DNA from: Stigmatella aurantiaca
Lineage (GTDB): Bacteria; Myxococcota; Myxococcia; Myxococcales; Myxococcaceae
Length of the DNA stretch: 64,000 nucleotides
NCBI RefSeq assembly: GCF_900109545.1
Contig: NZ_FOAP01000004.1
Coordinates: 248,001 to 312,000, forward strand
Direction of reading: 5' to 3'
Shown here: one piece after another, positions 26,733 through 57,203 of the stretch
Layout: the number at the start of each line of letters is the position of its first letter
Numbering within the stretch: position 1 is the first letter of the stretch
Program-made: the position numbers and the translations under genes
The notes under the pieces: model-generated
Told to the model about the DNA's origin: nothing
Databases searched by the model: none
What the model saw: only the letters and a program-made list of their open reading frames with translations

Positions 26733-29700
26733 CTGTCTGCGGCGCGCTTCAGGGGGCTTGGCCAGGCGGGAAGATCCGTCAGCCTCCGGTCCGGGGCGGC
26801 CACGATGAACTCGACCAGGGCCAGGAACTGCTCCCGCATGGCCGCGATGACCGTGGGCCCGAAGAGGCCGGTTTTGTATTCGAAGGTGCCGCTCAGCCCT
26901 TCAGGACCGGCGATGACGTTGAGCTTGAGATCCGTCAACGTCCGCCCGCGCTGGAGGGGGATGGGGCTCACCGACAGCCCGGGCACCAGGGGGTGTTCCT
27001 TGCCGTCGAGGTGGGTGAACGAGAAGCCGACCTGCCACAGGTGGGGCATCCGCTTCATCAAGTCGTCCTGGGGCAGCCCCTGGTGCTGGAATGCTTCGAG
27101 ATACGCCGTCCGGACCCGCCGGAGGACCTCACGGAAGTCCGGGTTGTCCGACAGGTCCGTCCGGACGACCAGGTAGCCCGCGAACATGCCCAGGAGCTTC
27201 TCGAACTCGGGACGCGGACGGTTGGCATGGGAGAAGCCGACCGTGATGTCCTCTTGTCCGGCATAGCGCGACAGGAGCAGCTGAAACGCGCCGAGCATCA
27301 GCACGAAGGGCGTCACGCCCTCCTTGCGGCAGAGGGTCTGGAGCTCCTGCGAGAGGCTGGGGGAGAACGCGAAGGGCTGAAGGCTGCTGGCGAGGCCCTC
27401 GTTCTCGTGGCGAGAGCGCTCGTAGGGCAGGGCAACCGGGGGGAGCGGTTCCGCGAGCTTCTGATCCCAGTACGCGCGCAGCTTCTCCAGGGCCTCTCCG
27501 CGCAGCCAGTCTTGCTCCCAGCGGGTGACGTCCCGGTATTGCAGGGCAGGCTCCGGGAGCCGGAGCGGTTGTCCCTCGTGCAGGGCGGCGTAGCCCGCCG
27601 CCAGCTCTCCCATGAAGAGGGAGGTGGAGACGTAGTCGGTGATCGCGTGGTGCTGGTTGAGGAGCAGCAGGTGCGCCTCGGAGCCGAGCCGGAACACGGT
27701 GGCCCGCAGCAGCGGCCCGCGTGCCAGGTTGAACGGGCGGTTCAGCTCCATGCCGATGCGGCGCATGGCCTCCGCCTCGCGCTCCTGCTCGGGCAACCCA
27801 CCGAGGTCGACCTGCTCCAGCCGGACGTCTCCCTGCGGGGCGATCCGTTGAACGGGAACACCCTCAACGGTGGGGAACGTCGTCCGGAGGATCTCGTGGC
27901 GCCGGACAAGCTCGCGGAGGCTCTCATCCAGGGCCGCCACGTCGAGCGGACCGTCCAGGCGGAACGCCGAGGGAGACGAGTGGGCGAGATCCTCGGGCCC
28001 GTGCTGGGCGGACGACCAGTACACCTGCTGGCGAACCGAGAGCGGCAGCACCTCGCAGGGGGGCGTGGGCGTGACGGGAGGAAGCTGCGGACCGGGCATG
28101 CCCCCGCTGGCCTCGATGCGCGCGGCGAGCGCCGCCACGGTGGGCTGCGCGAAGAAGTCGGTCAGGGACAGCTCGATGCCGAAGATGCCACTGACCCGCA
28201 CGGCCAGCTGCGAGGCCATGAGCGAGTGCCCGCCCAGCTCGAAGAAGTCGTCCTCGATTCCGGCGGGGCCGCATCCGAGGATGTCGGTCCACACGGAGGC
28301 GAGAATCTCCTCGAGCGGTGTGCGGGGGGCAATGCGCCCCCGGCCCTGCGTGATGAGGCTGGCCTCGGGATCAGGCAGTGCCTTGGTGTCCACCTTCCCG
28401 TGGGGCGTGAGCGGCATCGCGTCGAGGGGCACCCACACGGATGGCACCATGTAGTCGGCGAGCTTCGTCCGCGCGAACGCCCGGAACCCCTCGGCGGCGT
28501 CCGGGGTGCTCTCCAGGGGAACGAAGTAGGCCACGAGCCGCTTGCCACCGGAGGGATCAGGCCGCACGGTGACGGCCACCTCTTGCGCTTCGGGGTACTG
28601 CCCGAGCACCGCCTCGACTTCTCCCAGCTCGATGCGGAATCCACGGACCTTTACCTGGTGGTCGGCGCGTCCCAGGAACTCGAGCTCGCCGGAGCGCAGG
28701 TAGCGCACGAGGTCTCCCGTCCGGTACATCCGCCCACCGGGCTCGGGGGCGAAGGGGCAGGGGATGAACCGTTCGGCCGTGAGGTCTGGCCGGACGAGAT
28801 AGCCTCGCGCCAGCCCCACGCCGCCCACGAACAGCTCGCCGATGCATCCCACGGGCACGGGCTCGAGGTGGGCATCGAGGACATAGAGCTGCACGTTCGG
28901 GAGCGGACGGCCGATGCCAGGCCGCTCGATCGCCACGTCGAGACTGATGCTCGCGCAGACCGTCACCTCGGTGGGGCCATAGGCGTTGAGGAACTTCCGT
29001 CCAGGCTTCCACTGGGCGGCGATCTCGGGCGTGCACGCGTCTCCCGCGGAGATGACGACCTTCAGCCCTTCCAGCCCCTGGGGATCGAGCTGTGCCAGGA
29101 CAGGTGGCGTCAGCGTCACCGTGGTGATGGCTTCCCGGGTGAGCAGCCCCCGCAGTGGGGCGCCCGGCATCATCTCGTCACGCAGCGCCAGGTGCAGGCA
29201 CCCGCCGCCCAGCAGGGTGGCGAAGACCTCGGAGACCGAGGCGTCGAAGCCGAGCGCCGCCGCCTGGAGCACCCGGCTTCCAGGGCCCACCTCGAACGCG
29301 CTTACCTGGGCCAGTGCGGTGTTGCACAACCCCCGGTGGGCCAGCAGGGCTCCCTTGGGGTGACCCGTGGAGCCCGAGGTGAAGATGACGTAGGCGAGAT
29401 TTCCAGGCGTCACATCCACGGGGGGCGCGGTCTCGGGATGGCGGCAGATCTCCGCCCACTTGGTGTCCAGGCAGACCGGGAACTCCGACTGGATCGGAAG
29501 CTCGTCGAGGACGCGCTCCTGGGTCAGCAGCACGGAGACCGCCGATTCACCCAGCAGCAGGGAAATGCGCTCGGTGGGGTAGGCCGGATCCAGCGGGACG
29601 AAGGCGCCTCCTGCCTTCAGCACGCCGAGGAAGGCCACGGCCAGCTCGAGGGAGCGATCGAGGCAGACCCCCACGCGGCCCTCGGGTCCGACGCCGAGGG

Positions 29701-32700
29701 AGCGAAGGTAGTGCGCGAGCTGGTTGGCCCGGCGGTCGAGCTCCTCGTAGGTCCAGACCGTGCCCTGGAAGGCCACCGCTGGTGCCCCGGGCGTGCGGCG
29801 CACCTGCTCTTCGAACAGGTGGTGCGCGCAGCGGCCCTCGGGCAGCTCGGCGCGCGCCGCATTCCAGGCCACCAACTGCTGGTGGCGCTCCTCCCCGGAC
29901 AGGACGGGCAGGGCGGACAGCCGCAGGTCCGGCGTGGTGACCACCGCCTCCAGCAGCCGCTGGTAAGCCGCCGCCATCCGGACGATCGTCTCCGCGTCGA
30001 AGAGGTCCGTGCTGAACTCCCACAGCCCAATCAGGCTCCCCTCGTACTCCTCGAGGATGAGCGAGATGTCGTACTTGGACGTCGGGTTCTCGAACTCCAC
30101 GCCGCTCAGGGACAGGCCCGGCAGGTGCAGCTCCGGGGCCGGCATGTTCTGGAGCACCAGCTTGACCTGGAACAGCGGCGAGTGGCCGAGCCCACGCCCC
30201 GGGTTGAGTGCCCGGACGAGCTCCTCGAAGGGCAGGTCCTGATGGGCGTACGCCTCTAGCGAAGTCTCCCGGACACGCGCCAGGAGCGCCCGGAACGTGG
30301 GGTTCCCCTCGAGCCGTCCCCGGATGACAAGCTGGTTGACGAAGAAGCCGATGAGGCCCTCCAGCTCGGCGTGGTTGCGGCCCGCGACATCCGTTCCCAC
30401 GGGGATGTCGCTCTGCCCGGTGTAGCGCGCGAGCAGCGCCTGGAAGGCGGCCATGAGGGTCATGAAGAGCGTGGTCCCCTCCGTGCCGCTGAGGCCCTTC
30501 AAGGCCTGAACGAGGGGAGGGGGCAGGGCGGCCCGGTGGTGCGCGCCCCGCAGGCTCTGCGTCACGGGCCTTGGGCGATCCGTGGCCAGTGGCAAGACCG
30601 GTGGGGCCCCTTCGAGCTGCCGCCGCCAGTACGCGAGCTGCGCTTCGAGCACCTCGCCTTGCAGCCAGTTGCGCTGCCACGATGCGAAGTCCGCGTAGTG
30701 GAGGGAGGGCTCGGCGAGCGGCGAGGGCTTGCCCTCGATGAAGGATTCGTAGAGCGCCATCAGATCGCGGATGAGGATGCCGCGCGACCAGCCGTCCGAG
30801 ATGATGTGGTGCATGACGAGCACCAGGACGTGCTCGTCCGCGGACAGCCGGAACAGCGAGAGGAGCAGCAACGGGCCCCGTGCCAGGTCGAAAGACCCGC
30901 TCGCCTTCTTGATGATGAGTTCCACGACGATGCCGTGGCGCTGATCCTCGGGCGTCTCCGAGAGGTCGACGACCCCCAGGGGGACGGAGAGCGAGGGGAG
31001 GATGCGCTGCACCGGCTCATCGCCCTGCAGCTCGAAAGCCGTGCGCAAGCTCTCGTGGCGGCGGACGATCTCATCAATGCAGCGCTGGAGAACCTCGACG
31101 TCGAGCCTTCCCTGGAGCCGGATGGCTCCCGAGACGTTGTAGGCCGGGTTGCCTGGCCGCATCCGGTCCACGACCCAGAGCCGCTTCTGTGCGAAGGACA
31201 GGGCCAGATGCTTCGAGCGGGGGGCGGGCACCAGGGGCGGTGGGCCCCCTCCCTCCTGGTTGCTCCGGGAGATGGCCTCGATGCGCGCGGAGAGCGCCTC
31301 CACCGTGGGATGGGCGAACAGCTCGCGCAGGGGAAGGTTGACGCCCAGCGCCGCGCGCACGCGCGATACGGCCTGTGTGGCCAGCAGCGAGTGTCCGCCC
31401 AGGGCGAAGAAGCTGTCACGGATCCCGACGCGCTCGACCCCCAGGAGCTGCTTCCACAACCCGGCGAGGATCTCCTGGGTGGGGGTCCGGGGCATCAGCG
31501 CAGGGGATGCGCTGTCCGTGCCGCGCCGCTGTGCGGCCTCCGCTGCGGGCAGGAGTGCCGCGCGGTCGACTTTGCCATTCGGAGTGCGGGGCAGCACGTC
31601 GAGCGGCAGATAGGCCGAGGGAATCATCGGCTCGGGCAGGCGGGTGGCGAGGAAGGCGGTGAGCTCGGTATCGCTCGGAGCCGTGGCGCCGTTGGAGACG
31701 AAGCACGCGACGAGCCGCGAGCCTCCGTCCGCATCAGGAAGGGCGAGGACCGAGGCGGCGCGGATGCCGGGGTGACGCGTCAGGGTCGATTCGATCTCGC
31801 CCAGCTCCACCCGGTTGCCGCGCACCTTCACCTGGTCGTCACGCCGTCCCACGAATTCGAGCGTTCCGTCGGCGCGCCAGCGTCCGTAGTCGCCCGTGGC
31901 GTACAGGCGTGCTCCGGGCTGGGCCGCATCAGGGTGGGGCACGAAACGGTCGGCGGTGAGCTCCGGCCGGCCGGGATAGCCGTGGGTGACACCCTTCCCG
32001 CCGATGTGGATCTGCCCGACGATTCCGCGGGGGACGCGCTCACCTTGGCCATCGAGCAGGAGGACGTCCGCGTGATCGATGGGCCGTCCCGCGGGCACCA
32101 CGCCCGTGGCGTCCTGCGCGGACGCGATGTGGTACGTGCTCGTCAGCGTGCACTCGGTCGGGCCGTACTGATTGACGATCTGCACCCCGGACCCGAAGAC
32201 CTCGCGCGCCCGCTCGATGTCCGTGGCGAGGAGCCGCTCTCCACTGCAGAGGATCAACCGGACCGTGCCCAGGGCACGCGGCCGGGAACCCGCTGCGGCG
32301 ATCAGCAGCCGGAGCAGGCTGGGAACGACGCTGGGCAGCAAGGTCACGCGGTGGTGCTCGATGGCCGCGAGCAGTTCCTCGGGATCGCGTCCCCGGTCGC
32401 CATCGGCGAAGACCACCGGGGCCCCCAGCAACACGGGGAGCAGCATGTCGCGCAGCGAGGCATCGAACGAGGCCGAGGCAAGCTGCAGCGCGGTGTCCTG
32501 GGGGCCAATCTGGTACGTGCGCTCCAGGTACCCGGCGTAGTTCAGGATCCCCGCGTGATGGCCGATGATGCCCTTGGGCGCTCCGGTGGAGCCGGACGTG
32601 TAGACCAGGTGCGACACATCATCGCCCCGGAGGCCCGGCTCCAGGCCTGGCGCTCCGGCGGTGTCCACGAGGGACTCGATGAGCACGGGCTCGGTCCGCC

Positions 32701-35700
32701 ACGCCTCCGGGAGCTGTCCACACCGGGTCTGATCGGTGACGACGACGCGCGGCCGTGCATCGCTCAGCATGTAGGCCACGCGCTCGGGCGGATAGCCTGG
32801 GTCGAGCGGCACGTAAGTGCCGCCCGCTTCGAACACGCCCAACAGGGTGGAGAGGAGCTCGGGCGAGCGGGGAAGGAAGACGGCGACGGGTGTCCCTCGC
32901 TGGACTCCTCGCCGGACCAGTTCCTGCGCGAGGGTCCTGGCACGGGCGGCGAGGGCCTCGTAGCTCACCGTGTGCTCACCCATCACCGCGGCGCGGGCTG
33001 CCGGCGTGCGGCGAACCCACGAGCGGAAGCGCTCCAGGACGGACGCCGGAGACGCGGGGGGACGGACGCCCCGTTCCAGGTGCTTGAGCTCCTCCTGCTC
33101 GTCCAGGGAGATGAGCGGCGCGGCGCTGAGGCGCTGGCCCGGATTGGCGGCCGCGAACTCCAGGAGGGTTCGCAGGTGGCTGGCCATGCGCTGGATGGTG
33201 CGGGAGTCGAACAGCGCCGTCGCGTACCGCAGCACGCCCTCCAGACCGTTGGTGGTCTCGGTGAAGGACAGGCTGAGATCGAACTTGGCGGCCTCCTCCG
33301 CGGCGGGCAGGGGGCGCAGCTTGAGGCCACCGGGCAGGGACAGCTGGGGCACCGGCGCGTTCTGCAGGATGAGCAGCACCTGGAACAGCGGCGAGCGGCT
33401 GCGGTCCCGGGGAGGGGCGATTGCCTCCACCAGCCGGTCGAAGGGAATGTCCTGGTGGGCGTAGGCGCTCAGGGTGACTTCACGCACCCGCCCGAGCAGC
33501 TCGCGGAACGTGGGGTCCCCCGACAGGTGCGTCCGCAGGGCCAGGGTGTTGATGAAGAACCCGACGATGCCTTCCAGCTCGGAGCGGTTGCGGCCGGCGA
33601 TCGGTGTACCCACGACGACGTCGTCCTGCCCCGAGTAGCGGGCCAGGAGCGCCTGGAAGCCGGCCAGCAAGACCATGAAGAGCGTTGAGCCCTCTTGCAG
33701 GCCGAGCTTCTTGAGGGACTCGGTGAGCTCGCGAGGGAGGACCACGGGGCAGGTTGCCCCTTCGTAGGCGGGCACCGCGGGCCGGGGGCGATCCGTGGGC
33801 AGCTCCAGGGCGGGCGGGGCCCCCGCAAGCTGCGCACGCCAGTGGGCGAGTTCGGCTTCGAGCACCTCGCCCTGGAGGTGTTCCCGCTGCGAGCGGGCGA
33901 AGTCCGCGTACTGCAAGGGAAGCTCGGGCAACTGGGGTTGCTGCCCAGCGGTGAACGAGGCGTAGAGCGCGGCGAGTTCCCGGATGACGAGGCCCAGCGA
34001 CCAGGCGTCGAAGACGCTGTGGTGCACCGTGAGGGTGACGAGGTGCTCGCCTGCGCCCAGCTTCAGGAGCTTGGCGCGCAGGAGGGGGCCTTTCTCCAGC
34101 TCGAAGGGCCGGCGGCCCTCTTCCTCCGCGACGCGGCGGGCTTCGTCCGCGCGTGCCGCTTCGGGGACGCTGCGAAGGTCGATGATGGGCACTTCCAGGT
34201 CCAGCCGGGGGGCAATCACCTGAAAGACCTGGTCGCCGTCCTCGGCGAAGGTGGTCCTGAGGGACGCGTGGCGCGCCACCAGGGCCTCGATGCTCCTCAC
34301 CAGGGCGCCCACATCGAGGTCTCCCTCGCAATGCAGGGCCGTGTGGATGTTGTAGACCGCAGTGCCCGGCTCCAGGCGCTCCCAGAACCAGAGGCGCTGC
34401 TGGGCAAAGGACAGGGGCGCCCGGGACGGCGTGGTGCTGATGCTGGTGGGAGCGGTCTTCGGGAGCGCGCTGGGCGTGCTCCGGCTGCGGGCGATGGCCT
34501 CGGCGAGGCCCGAGACCGTCGGGGTCTCGAACAGCGCCCGGATCGGCAAGTCGGTCCGGTAGGTCTCACGCACGCGTGACAGGAGCTGCGTGCCCAGCAG
34601 CGAGTGCCCGCCGAGATCGAAGAAGCTGTCGTGGATTCCCACGGGCTCCACGCCCAGGAGCTCCTGCCACAGCGTCACCAGCTGCTGCTCCAGCTCGTTG
34701 CTGGGTGCCACGTAGGGGGTGGGAAGCTCGGGGCGGGCATGGGACGCCGCGGAGGCCTGTGCCTGAGGCGAGGCCGCCGGTTGAATCCAGGTGGCCAGAC
34801 GCGCGGCGAGATCTCCGGTCGAGAGCGCCCAGCGCGGGACATCGCTGGCCAGCACGCGCCGGAAGGCGGCAACGCCTTCGGCCATGGTGAGCGCCAGGAC
34901 GCCGCCGTGGGCTTCTTCCGCCTCGCTCCATCCGTCCCAGTTCACACTGAGCCAGGGCGTTTCCGAGTTCCGCCCCTGGCGGGCCGCGAAGGCATCCATG
35001 AACAGGTTGGCTGCCGCATAGGCCGCGAAGCCCACGCCTCCCAGCACCGCCGCCAGCGACGATTGCAGGAGCACGAAGTCCAGCGAACGGCCGCGCAGCA
35101 CGGCCTCCAGGGCCAGCACGCCGCGCACCTTGGCCGCGAACTGCTCCCCGTGCCGTGGATCGTTTGGCTCCAGCACTGGAACGTGGGCGCTCTCACCCAG
35201 GCTTCCCGCGGAATGAATCACCCCGTGGAGCGCGCCAAAGCGCTTCTCGGCGCCCGCGACCACGGCGGTCAGCTCCTCCAGGCGGGAGGCATCCGCGCGG
35301 GCCACCCAGACCTGGGCACCGCGCCGCTCGAACTCGAGAAGCCGGCGGATCCGCTGCGAGGTGCTGTCGCTCGTGTCATGCGCCGCCAGCCAGCGGTCCC
35401 ACTCTTCGCGGGCGGGGAACGGGGATCTGCCCACGAGCACCAGACGCGCCTGGAACGAGGTGGCGAGTTCCTCGGCCAGGGCAAGGCCGATGCGGCCGAG
35501 TCCGCCAGTGATGAGGTAGACGCCTTGCTCGCGCAACCGGCCTGTCTTGGGCTCCGGGGACCGGGCGCGCTCGTACGTCTCGGCCCAGCGCCGTCCACTC
35601 CGGTACGCGATGACCGGCTCGTCAGACTGGGCTTGGAGTTCCTCGGCGAGCTGCCGCGCGAGCCGCTCTCCACCGGCCTCGGCCGGAGAGACATCGATCG

Positions 35701-38700
35701 TGCGCACGCGCAGGGCGGGGGACAGCTCCTGCGGAAGGACCTTGCTGAGGCCCAGGAACAGGGCGTTCGCAGGGCACAGGGGCTCTTCTCCCGTGACGTC
35801 CTGAACGCCGCCGGTGATGACGGCAAGCTCGATGGATTCCTTGGCGCCCCGCGCGTTCAGCGCGTTGGCGAGGTGGAGCAGGCCGTGGAAGCCACGGACT
35901 GCCCGGTCCACGGCCTCGGCCTCATCCTTCGACGCCGTGGTGACACTCCCCAGATAGACGGCCTTCTGGGGAGCCCAGCCTTCCGCATCGAGTTCCGACA
36001 GCAACCGCGCATAGCCTTCGGGTTGGCCTTCGGCGACGGTGAATTGCCGGGGCCCCTGGCGCCCGTAGGCATCCCCGTGGCTGACCTTCACCACGTCGGC
36101 GCCGGTGGCCTCCAGGCGCTTGGCCAGGGCTGGGCCGAGCTGGCCGTCGAGGAGCACGAGCCACCGGGCGGTGGCCGCACCCGGAGCTGGGGGCACGGCG
36201 CGCTTCCAGCCGGGGACGTAGAACCAGTCCGCGAGCGAGCCCTGCTTGCGCGCGAGCCCCGAAGGGGCCGCCGTGCGTGCCAGGCTGGGGCCCGCCCCCG
36301 GACGGGGGTCGATCCAGTAGCGCTCGCGCTGAAAGGGATAGGTGGGCAGGGGAAGCCGGCGGCGGTGCCCGGCGGGATGCAGGCCGCTCAGCTCCAGCGG
36401 AGCCCCCGCGAGCCACAGATGGCCCACCGTCTCCAGGAAGCGTGCCCGGCCCGCCACCGATTCGCGGGGGTGGCGCAGGGAGGACAGGATCGTCCGGCGT
36501 CCCTGGGGCTGTGCGGTCTGCCGCACCAGTGCCCCGAGCGACGTGCCGGGGCCCACTTCCAGGAAGACATTCGCCTCGTCTTCGAGCAGCCGCTTCACGC
36601 CGTCGCTGAACCGCACGCACTGGCGCAGGTGCTCCACCCAGTAGCCGGGATCGGTGGCTTCCTTCTCGGAAATCCACTGGCCGGTCAGGTTCGACACGTA
36701 GGGCTTGCGCGGCCGCGACAGACGGATCCCGCGCACCTTCGTACTGAACGCGTCGAGGATGGGGTCCATCATCGCGGAGTGGAAGGCATGGGACGTGTGC
36801 AGCCGGCGGTACTCGGCCTTTCGCTGGGCGAGCACGGCTTCCAGGGCCTCCACCAGCTCCGTGGGGCCTGACGCCACACAGAGGGAGGGCCCGTTCACGG
36901 CGGCCAGGGACAGCGCGGGCCCCAGCAGGGGCCGGAGCTCGGCCTCCGGCAGCGCGACGGACACCATGGCCCCACTGGGGAGCGTCTGCATGAGCTGGCC
37001 GCGCGCTGCCACCAGCGAGAGCGCATCCTCAAGCGTCATCACCCCGGAGAGGCACGCGGCGACGTACTCGCCGACGCTGTGGCCGATCATCGCCTGGGGC
37101 GACACGCCCAGCGACATCCACAGCTTCGCCAGGGCGTAGCTGATGACGAAGAGGGCAGGCTGGGTCACCGAGGTCTGGACGAGGCGCGCCTCCGCCGCGG
37201 CCAGGTCCGCGTCCGCGGGCGGAAACAGCACCTCCTTCAGGTCGAAGCCCAGCGTGGGCCGGAGCCGGGTGCAGCAGTCGTCGACCTGTTTGCGGAAGGC
37301 CGGTTGCGACTCGTAGAGCTCCCGTCCCATGCCCACGTACTGCGCCCCCTGGCCGGGGAACAGGAAGACGACAGGGCGCGAGGTGGCCTCTTGCGTCGCG
37401 GACAGCAGGCGCTGGGGGCTCCGGGCCTCCAGGACCGCGCGCGCATCGTCCGCATCACGGCAGACGAGGACGCGGCGGTGCTCGAAGCGCTGGCGTCCCA
37501 CCTGAAGCGTGTGCGCCACCTGGCCCAGCTCGGCCGTGGGGTGCTCCTGGAGCCAGGCCTGGAGGTTCGCGGTGGCCGCCTCCAGCGCCGGAGCGCTGCG
37601 CGCCGAGAGGGTCAGCAATTGCCAGGGCCGGTGGTCCGGCTTCGTTTCCTCGCGGGGCGGTGCTTCCTCCAGCACGAGGTGTGCGTTGGTTCCACCGATG
37701 CCAAAGGAGCTCACGCCCGCCCGGCGCGGCATGCCGCCGGTCTCCCACGGGCGGAGGGTGTCATTGACGAAGAAGGGACCGCTGGTGAGGTCCAGCTTCG
37801 GGTTGGGCCGCTCGAAGTGAAGGGTCGGCGGGAGCTCGCGGTGCTGGAGGGCGAGGACGGTCTTGATGACCCCCGCGATACCCGCGGCGGCGTCGAGGTG
37901 GCCAATGTTGGTCTTCACAGAGCCGAGCGCGCAGCGCATGGCCGCGTTGCCCTTGTTCCGGGCACGGAAGGCCTTGGTGAGGGCCGTGACTTCGATCGGG
38001 TCCCCCAGGGGCGTGGCCGTCCCGTGCGCCTCCACGTACGTCACCGTCTCCGGTGGGACGTCCGCCATTCCGAGCGCTTCGGAGATGACCGCGGCTTGTC
38101 CTTCGACGCTTGGCGCGGTGTAGCCCAGGCGCGCCTCGCCGTCGTTGTTGACCGCCGAGCCCCGGATGACCGCCAGGATCGGATCCCCATCGGCGATGGC
38201 ATCGGCCAGGCGCTTGAGGACGACGACGCCCGCGCCTGAGCCCCGGACCATGCCGGCGGCTTGCGCATCGAACGTCCGGCAATGCCCGTCCGGCGAGAGG
38301 ACGCCACCTTCCTGGTAGGCGTAGCCGGTGCGCTGGGGCAGTGCGATCGATACACCGCCTGCCAGGGCGATGTCCGACTCGCCGGTCAGCAAGCTCTGAC
38401 ACGCCAGGTGGACGGCGACGAGCGAGGAGGAGCAGGCCGTCTGAACCGCGATGCTCGCCCCCCGCAGCGCCAGCTTGTGGGAGACGCGGGGCGGGAGGAA
38501 GTCCTTGTCGTTGCTGATGCCGACCTGGAACGTGCCCATGCCCTGAACGACGTCGGGACGCGACATCAGGTTGGCGTACAGGTACGACGAGGCGCCCGCC
38601 CCGGCGAAGAGCGAGATCAACCCGCGGTACGTCTTGGACACGTACCCCGCACGCTCGAGCGCCTCCCAGCAGCACTCCAGGAACACGCGGTGCTGGGGAT

Positions 38701-38978
38701 CGAGGATCTCCGTGTCGCGGGGGCTCAGGTCGAAGAAGCCGGCGTCAAAGCGCTCGACCTCATCGAGGACGAACCCCGAACGCACGTATCCCGGTTGGGA
38801 GATCCGCGAGGGATCGGCGCCATCGGCCAGCATCTCCGCGTCGGTGAACTCCGAGCGGGCCTCCACCCCCTGGCGCAGGTTGTCCCAGAAACGCTCCAGG
38901 GTGGCCGCCTGGGGGAACCGGCCGGCCATGGCGATGATGGCCACGCCCTCGGGGCGAGGCGTGGACTGCTCTTCCGTC

Positions 38979-38986
<8 letters not shown>
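26729..38986 (-). CDS. hybrid PKS-NRPS: KS-AT-KR-ACP-(C-A-PCP)x2-C
   Basis: This 4085-residue second synthetase of the cluster opens with a KS (Cys185 in TACSSS, EAHGTATPLGDP, KTNIGH). An AT follows (Ser637 in GHSVGEY, HAFH motif indicating malonyl-CoA), then a KR (TGGLGRIG near 1162, AAYAAAN near 1322) and an ACP (Ser ~1462). Next come C6 (~1515-1950, HHSVFDAW), A6 and PCP6 (Ser ~2532), then C7 (HHIISDG), A7 and PCP7 (Ser ~3587). The last domain is a condensation domain, C8 (~3640-4075, HHAITDY). There is no DH, ER or thioesterase. Hand-aligned codes give A6 DARPLSQLTK (no match known to me) and A7 DASTIAAVCK (Tyr-like). The start lies 8 bp inside the upstream synthetase gene with AGAGGA before it, so the two are coupled. 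Confidence 0.93.
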
Positions 38987-57053
<18,067 letters not shown>

Positions 57054-57109
57054 ATGGGCCAGTCTATTCAGTTTTGACAGCTTTAAGACAGTGGCAACCC
57101 CGGCGGTCA

Positions 57110-57128
57110 GCCCGCTGGGGGAGCGGGC
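57110..57128 (-). other. stem-loop between the acylase and synthetase genes
   Basis: A 7-bp perfect inverted repeat (GCCCGCT / AGCGGGC, 5-base loop) lies in the 150-bp gap upstream of the first synthetase, and flanking CGGCG/CGCCG may extend it. There is no T-run, so it could be an mRNA processing or attenuation element rather than a terminator. Confidence 0.4.
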
Positions 57129-57203
57129 CGCCGAGCGGGACCACAATGAAGCCGGGGCGCGGCTCGTGGCCGCGCGCCCACGCTTCGGGGATGCACGAAA
57201 ACG

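Noticed and set aside
57054-57146. 31-codon N-terminal extension of the FAAL-NRPS
   Set aside because: The stretch is AT-rich compared with the gene, resembles a leader region, and FAAL homology begins near the ATG at 57053.
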